64,000 nucleotides of DNA from Bacillota bacterium (GTDB taxonomy: Bacteria > Bacillota > Clostridia > Oscillospirales > Ruminococcaceae). Shown here piece by piece: positions 60,080 to 64,000 of the stretch (position 1 is the stretch's first letter; the number at the start of each line of letters is the position of its first letter). The position numbers and the translations under genes were made by a program. The notes beneath the pieces are model-generated. The model made no database searches. It was given only the letters and a program-made list of their open reading frames with translations, and had not been told where the DNA came from. Location of the stretch: positions 1-64,000 of the forward strand of contig JAEWLW010000029.1 in the NCBI GenBank assembly GCA_023457355.1. Reading direction: 5' to 3'.

Positions 60080-62755
60080 CTACTGCTGCTTTGTGGCCGC
60101 CATCGTATAGGTATAAGATGCCATGTCGCTCTCAAAAGCACTCGTTCCCTGGCAGGTCAACTTTTTGCCATCCTTTTTGAAGGCAAGCACCCAGTTGCCG
60201 CCAAGAACCTCCCCAACGGGTTTAAGGTGCAGCGTCCCCCCCTTTTCCCATGTGCCGCGATACATGACGCCGCCATAATCATAACCGGGATAAACCAGCT
60301 TGATATCTGCAATGTCTCCGGCCTGCGCGGGCCTGCTGATCACCATGGTGCCGGCATGCGCGCCATCCATGCCGCCCATCGCCTGTTTATACTGCGCGAG
60401 ATAGTCCTCCATGCCGGATACGCCCTCCATCTGGCCGACAAGCTGATCCATATAATCGCTCCTGAAGTCTTCGACCGTCACCGTCATCTCCCAGCTGCCC
60501 AGAATATCTTCAAACTTCAGGTCATCGGAAAGCGGTATCGCCGTCACCGGGAGATCGGTCTTAAATTCCACTTCAAATTCCGGTTCACTGTTGCCCGAAA
60601 AATCCGCCTGGGATTTATAAAATTTCAGCTTTGTCGGGGACCCCGCCATCAGATAAGCAAATAACGTGCACTGAAAGACCTCGTTGGAATCCTTGCTGGT
60701 GTAACACAACCAGTAATCGGGAAGTTTGGAGGCGTTGTTTTCAAACAGGATCACATAATCTTTATAGGCGGAATCGCTGAATTTTGTTGCTTTATCGCCT
60801 GTGCCGTGAACCTCAATTTCAAAGTAAAGGATTTGGTTTAAGTACGCCTGTGTGTCCATAAGAACATTGAGCGCGGCGGTTCGCGCTTCGTTCATTGATA
60901 GTTTGTAGTACTCGGTGAACAGCGGTTCAAGCTGTGCAAGAATGCGCCCCTTAAGCCGTTGCGTATAACGCTTCTGCGTCGCCGCATCGGGCATTTGCCA
61001 GCCGGAAAGTTTTCCTGTCAGCGAAAAATCATCAATATATGCTTTTCGGCTGCCGTCCGGAATGCGCCAAAATACGCTGGCGTAATCATCCACAAGCGCG
61101 TTGACCGCCTTGCTCATCTCTTGAGGATTGGTTTTATACCTGTTGTAGATTCGTTTAAGGGCGACGTTCCATTCCGCCTGCGACCCCAGTTGAAACTCGC
61201 TCGCCTGCCAGTAAACGTTGGCGCTCTTCAGGTCGGTAACTTTAAGCTTGAAGCTGCAACGGTTTTCATTTGTGATATATGTCACACATTGTTTTGAAAA
61301 GTGATTATAGGCCTCTTCGACACCGTTTTCATAGCCGCCGTCTAAAATACCGCGCATTGTGGAATCGACCATGCCGCCGATCCAGATACCCGCCGCAGCT
61401 ACGCTGCAAAAAACGCTGCCCGTGGCAATTGCGGCGATGCCCATCGCCATCTCGGCGAGGTCATAGGCATTGGCCGAAATGGTCTGGGACAGGTTTCCGG
61501 TATTGTACCAACCCGCGCCCACCTTCAGCGTGACAAGGGCAATTCCCAGATAGCCTAATTTATTGCCCATTTCCATCACGGCATTGCCGGTAAAGGCGGC
61601 GAGGGCGTTGCGCACATTAATGGTATAATCGGTCGCCGACGTTGTATTGTTGGCCGCCCCCAACATGGCTTCGGCCGATTCCGTCAGCGGAATCTGATTT
61701 GCCTCAAGCATGCGATAAAACAGGTCGCTATCCATCTCGGCGCACATCTTCTCGAGTTTAGCGGGAGAGAAGGTTGCTTCCGACAGCGGCCCGGTGTAGC
61801 CGATATCGAACGCATACATCTCAAAAATCCCGAAGGTGGAAAAATGGTCGGTCGCAAAGGTAACGGTTCGGCTTGCGGTATCAATCGTATAAGGCACATA
61901 CGCCCAATCGCCGGAACCTTCGTTATAGTACCGCACCATAATTCTGTCTTCCGCATCGGGACAGTCGTCATAGGGCAGGGTAATATCCACCAGATTGGCA
62001 AACTGGGTGACCTCGCCCAGCGAAAAATCATACGGCTGTACTTTGCAGCCATATTTTTGGTCGGTTTTAGCCGCCAGCTTTCTCACCTCCAGCGTCTCTT
62101 CGCCCAACAAATTGTAAGCGCCAAAATCAACCGACGCACCGCCGGCGCTGGCTACTGGGTTTTCAGGTGTGACAAGGCCCATTGCAGTTTCGGCGCGACT
62201 GATATCATTTTGGGTTATTTTTACATTGGGCTTGGGCGCTTCGATGGCGGCAGGCTGCGTTTTTGCACCGGGGATGGCCTTTTGGCCGATACTGGGCAAG
62301 CTGGGTAACGGATTTGCTGCCATGAGCCGCCAGAGATAGCCCGGCTTCCACAGGCCGAGCACCATCGCCGCTGCCAGCGCAACCGCCGTGGCGGACAGAA
62401 TAAGCGGCTTGCCGCCCGGACGCCGCCTTTTGGGCTGTTTGGCCACATAGGCGCTGCCGGGCAACGGTCTGCCGCAGGCCATACACTGCGCATTTTCGGG
62501 CGCATTCTGCGCGCCGCACCCCGGACAAATAATACCGCCGGCCGGGTATACCGTTGAAACCGTACGGGGCAGCGGCCTGCCGCAGGACTGGCAATGGGTG
62601 GCGCCAAAAGGGTTGCGCGCCCCACAGGCCGGACAGGAGAATCCCGGTGCCGCCACAGCCAAAGGTTCCGGCGGCGCAACAGCTGTGCCGCAGCTTTTGC
62701 AAAATTTAGCGCTTTCGCTCAGCGGTGCACCGCATTTATTGCAGGATTTGGACAT
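60080..62755 (-). CDS. triple zinc-ribbon membrane protein with large outside region
   Basis: 891 residues. Three N-terminal zinc ribbons (CNKCGAPLSESAKFCKSCG, about 5-23; CPACGARNPFGATHCQSCG, about 40; CPGCGAQNAPENAQCMACG, about 76) are followed by a basic stretch, a membrane helix (PLILSATAVALAAAMVLGLW, about 115-135) and about 750 outside residues. These include a possible beta domain (VDITLPYDDCPDAEDRIMVR, about 255) and a hydrophobic Ala/Gly-rich helical segment (about 395-470). ATTGGAGGAAATCACATG gives the start. Function unknown; it is the largest of the local zinc-ribbon family and probably has a sensory or envelope role. Confidence 0.75.
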   Translation of the reverse strand: MSKSCNKCGAPLSESAKFCKSCGTAVAPPEPLAVAAPGFSCPACGARNPFGATHCQSCGRPLPRTVSTVYPAGGIICPGCGAQNAPENAQCMACGRPLPGSAYVAKQPKRRRPGGKPLILSATAVALAAAMVLGLWKPGYLWRLMAANPLPSLPSIGQKAIPGAKTQPAAIEAPKPNVKITQNDISRAETAMGLVTPENPVASAGGASVDFGAYNLLGEETLEVRKLAAKTDQKYGCKVQPYDFSLGEVTQFANLVDITLPYDDCPDAEDRIMVRYYNEGSGDWAYVPYTIDTASRTVTFATDHFSTFGIFEMYAFDIGYTGPLSEATFSPAKLEKMCAEMDSDLFYRMLEANQIPLTESAEAMLGAANNTTSATDYTINVRNALAAFTGNAVMEMGNKLGYLGIALVTLKVGAGWYNTGNLSQTISANAYDLAEMAMGIAAIATGSVFCSVAAAGIWIGGMVDSTMRGILDGGYENGVEEAYNHFSKQCVTYITNENRCSFKLKVTDLKSANVYWQASEFQLGSQAEWNVALKRIYNRYKTNPQEMSKAVNALVDDYASVFWRIPDGSRKAYIDDFSLTGKLSGWQMPDAATQKRYTQRLKGRILAQLEPLFTEYYKLSMNEARTAALNVLMDTQAYLNQILYFEIEVHGTGDKATKFSDSAYKDYVILFENNASKLPDYWLCYTSKDSNEVFQCTLFAYLMAGSPTKLKFYKSQADFSGNSEPEFEVEFKTDLPVTAIPLSDDLKFEDILGSWEMTVTVEDFRSDYMDQLVGQMEGVSGMEDYLAQYKQAMGGMDGAHAGTMVISRPAQAGDIADIKLVYPGYDYGGVMYRGTWEKGGTLHLKPVGEVLGGNWVLAFKKDGKKLTCQGTSAFESDMASYTYTMAATKQQ

Positions 62756-62904
62756 GTGATTTCCTCCAATCTATAAGGCAAGCCAAGATGTCCCCCGGTT
62801 ATCGGCACAAGCGCCTGGCATCGTCTTTGTTTTAACCGGTGACAGTCCTCTCCTTTAGTATAGAGGATCGGTTTTGCCATTTGTATTGGTTGACAGAAAC
62901 GTTC

Positions 62905-62990
62905 AATGACAAAAATCAAACGCGTGTCACCTCACTTTCCAGACGAAAAGGCGTGTCATAATGTGGCATGCCATGTTTGTCAATGACAAA
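62905..62990. promoter_or_regulatory. candidate operator region with a perfect palindrome
   Basis: TTTGTCAATGACAAA at 62976-62990 is a perfect palindrome around a central A. A second partial site with AATGACAAA lies at 62905-62913, and GTGTCA appears at 62924 and 62953. The same half-sites occur at 54797-54842. The region separates the divergent genes at 62755 and 63053. Confidence 0.65.
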
Positions 62991-63052
62991 TCGGCGTCGC
63001 AGGTTTTTCCTCGCCCCTTTACCCTTTATACTTAAAGCAGGAGGTGGCCGGT

Positions 63053-63721
63053 TTGAAAAATGGGATAAACGATGCTGTGAGCATCAACACTGGAGCGCCG
63101 TTTGTGCTTCCGCCCGGAATAACGACAGGCGCTGGCGGAAAGCTCGTCTGGGCCTATGAGGTCAATATGTGGAAGAATCCGGTGATTTTGTTCACCGTGA
63201 TAAAGGTGATCGCGCTGGCTGTCGGTACGACGGGGCTGTTCGTCTCCGCACTTGTCGCATCCGATAGCACTTTGGCTGATGCGCTAAAAGTGTTAGGCGG
63301 TTTTCTGGTGTTTGGCTTCGCCGGAATGCTGTTTCTGGCTGTATTGGCATATCTGATACTCGGGCTGGTTTATGGCGGCCGGTACTGTGTGCTGTTCGAA
63401 ATGGACGACCGGGGTATCCGGCATACCCAAATGCAAAAACAGTTTGAAAAAGCGCAGGTGTTTGCTCTTTTAACCACATTGGCTGCCGTCGCATCCAAGA
63501 ATGTGAGCGCCGCGGGCGCGGGCGTCTTAGCAGGGAGTACCCAATCAATTTATTCCGCATTTTCAGGCGTTAATAAACTGGTGCCTTTAAAACGGCACGA
63601 CTGCATAAAGATCAGCGGTTTGTTTGCCAGGAACCAGATTTACGCCACCCCGGAGCAATTTAATTTTGTATGGGCCTACATTGTGCAGAGATGCCCCAAA
63701 GCCAAAAAGCCGGTGGGTTAA
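63053..63721 (+). CDS. membrane protein of unknown function
   Basis: 222 residues from the TTG at 63053, 8 nt from AGGAGG; a GTG at 63044 overlaps that site. Two membrane helices are clear (VILFTVIKVIALAVGTTGLF and LVFGFAGMLFLAVLAYLILG), followed by a soluble part with GGRYCVLFEMDDRGIRHTQM, a Gly/Ala-rich segment (NVSAAGAGVLAGSTQ) and a C-terminal domain (RHDCIKISGLFARNQIYAT). It is divergent from the triple zinc-ribbon gene and shares its operator region. Family not recognised. Confidence 0.65.
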   Translation: MKNGINDAVSINTGAPFVLPPGITTGAGGKLVWAYEVNMWKNPVILFTVIKVIALAVGTTGLFVSALVASDSTLADALKVLGGFLVFGFAGMLFLAVLAYLILGLVYGGRYCVLFEMDDRGIRHTQMQKQFEKAQVFALLTTLAAVASKNVSAAGAGVLAGSTQSIYSAFSGVNKLVPLKRHDCIKISGLFARNQIYATPEQFNFVWAYIVQRCPKAKKPVG

Positions 63722-63853
63722 TAGCGGATTAACTAAAAGCGCGCCGGTATTTGCGAAGCTGCTTTTGTGCTACATGGCAGACGATGAAGGCAGGCACCTG
63801 ACGAAGCGGACAACACAGCCGCATGGAAGACAGACCGCAAAGGCGGCATGATT

Positions 63854-63883
63854 TTGACATTAATAGGCTATCAAAGCTATCAA
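63854..63883 (+). promoter_or_regulatory. candidate promoter of the last gene
   Basis: TTGACA (63854-63859), 18-bp spacer, TATCAA (63878-63883). The -35 box is perfect and the -10 box weak. Transcription from here would pass the hairpin at 63901. Confidence 0.4.
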
Positions 63884-63900
63884 CATTCAGGCACAAAAAC

Positions 63901-63946
63901 AGACGCAGCCTCCTGCCTTGAGAACTCGGCAGGGGCTGCGTCTTTG
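63901..63946 (+). terminator. hairpin with U tract in front of the last gene, possible attenuator
   Basis: AGACGCAGCC plus TCCTGCC pairs with GGCAGG plus GGCTGCGTCT, followed by TTTG. It lies between the candidate promoter and AGGAGG (63950-63955), so it either ends upstream transcripts or attenuates the last gene. Confidence 0.65.
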
Positions 63947-63964
63947 AATAGGAGGCGTATTGGT

Positions 63965-64000
63965 TTGTACAATGGCAGATTTGAAATGGTACAGATATAT
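63965..64000 (+). CDS. start of a truncated gene at the window end
   Basis: AGGAGG (63950-63955) and a TTG at 63965 with 9-nt spacing give a frame starting MYNGRFEMVQIY; an ATG at 63972 in another frame is also possible. Too short to identify. Confidence 0.35.
   Translation, partial: MYNGRFEMVQIY

Overview
The window looks like part of a chromosome of a Clostridia-class Bacillota. The evidence is strong AGGAGG-type ribosome binding sites, frequent TTG and GTG starts, and a mobile-element backbone of the kind widespread in gut and anaerobic Clostridia. I cannot name a genus or species from the sequence alone.

Region 1 (about 0.5-16.6 kb, plus strand) is a defence island. A stand-alone DUF262/DUF1524 (GmrSD-like) protein is followed by one tightly packed operon (2397-15751). 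The operon encodes a SNF2-type helicase, a DUF4391 protein, an unrecognised protein with a possible nuclease motif, a type III DNA methyltransferase (Mod), an Abi_C protein, a type III restriction subunit (Res), a second DUF262/DUF1524 protein, and a CoiA-like protein with a topoisomerase-type zinc finger. Adjacent genes overlap by 4-14 bp or lie close together, so they are probably co-transcribed. A lone SAM methyltransferase follows, flanked by imperfect direct repeats.

Region 2 (about 16.7-51.73 kb, mostly minus strand) is the backbone of an integrative conjugative element. Transcription probably starts near ParA/ParB (about 50.5 kb). It then runs through small membrane proteins, PcfB, VirD4, Maff2 (pilin-like), VirB6-like, PrgI, VirB4 and an M23 peptidase, into a 3173-residue surface protein made mainly of 27 tandem Ig-like repeats. 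Next come SSB, a YdjM-type membrane protein, an ArdC-like antirestriction protein, TTRAP, a replication-initiator-like protein and a DUF4942 methyltransferase. A tyrosine integrase ends at the 3' part of a tRNA-Tyr gene (51677-51730), which I read as one attachment end. A short palindromic repeat occurs seven times between 16.7 and 48.1 kb; I saw no copy in the defence cargo or beyond the att site. No relaxase and no second att copy are visible, so the element probably continues left of base 1 and carries the defence island as cargo.

Region 3 (51.7-64 kb) is probably host chromosome. It holds a decayed IS200-type element, then a large regulator with two helix-turn-helix segments divergent from a cluster of zinc-ribbon membrane proteins with a LemA/DUF2207 pair. 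Two intergenic regions 8 kb apart share TTTGTCA/TGACAAA-type inverted repeats, which suggests a common regulator. The window ends in a candidate terminator/attenuator in front of a truncated gene.
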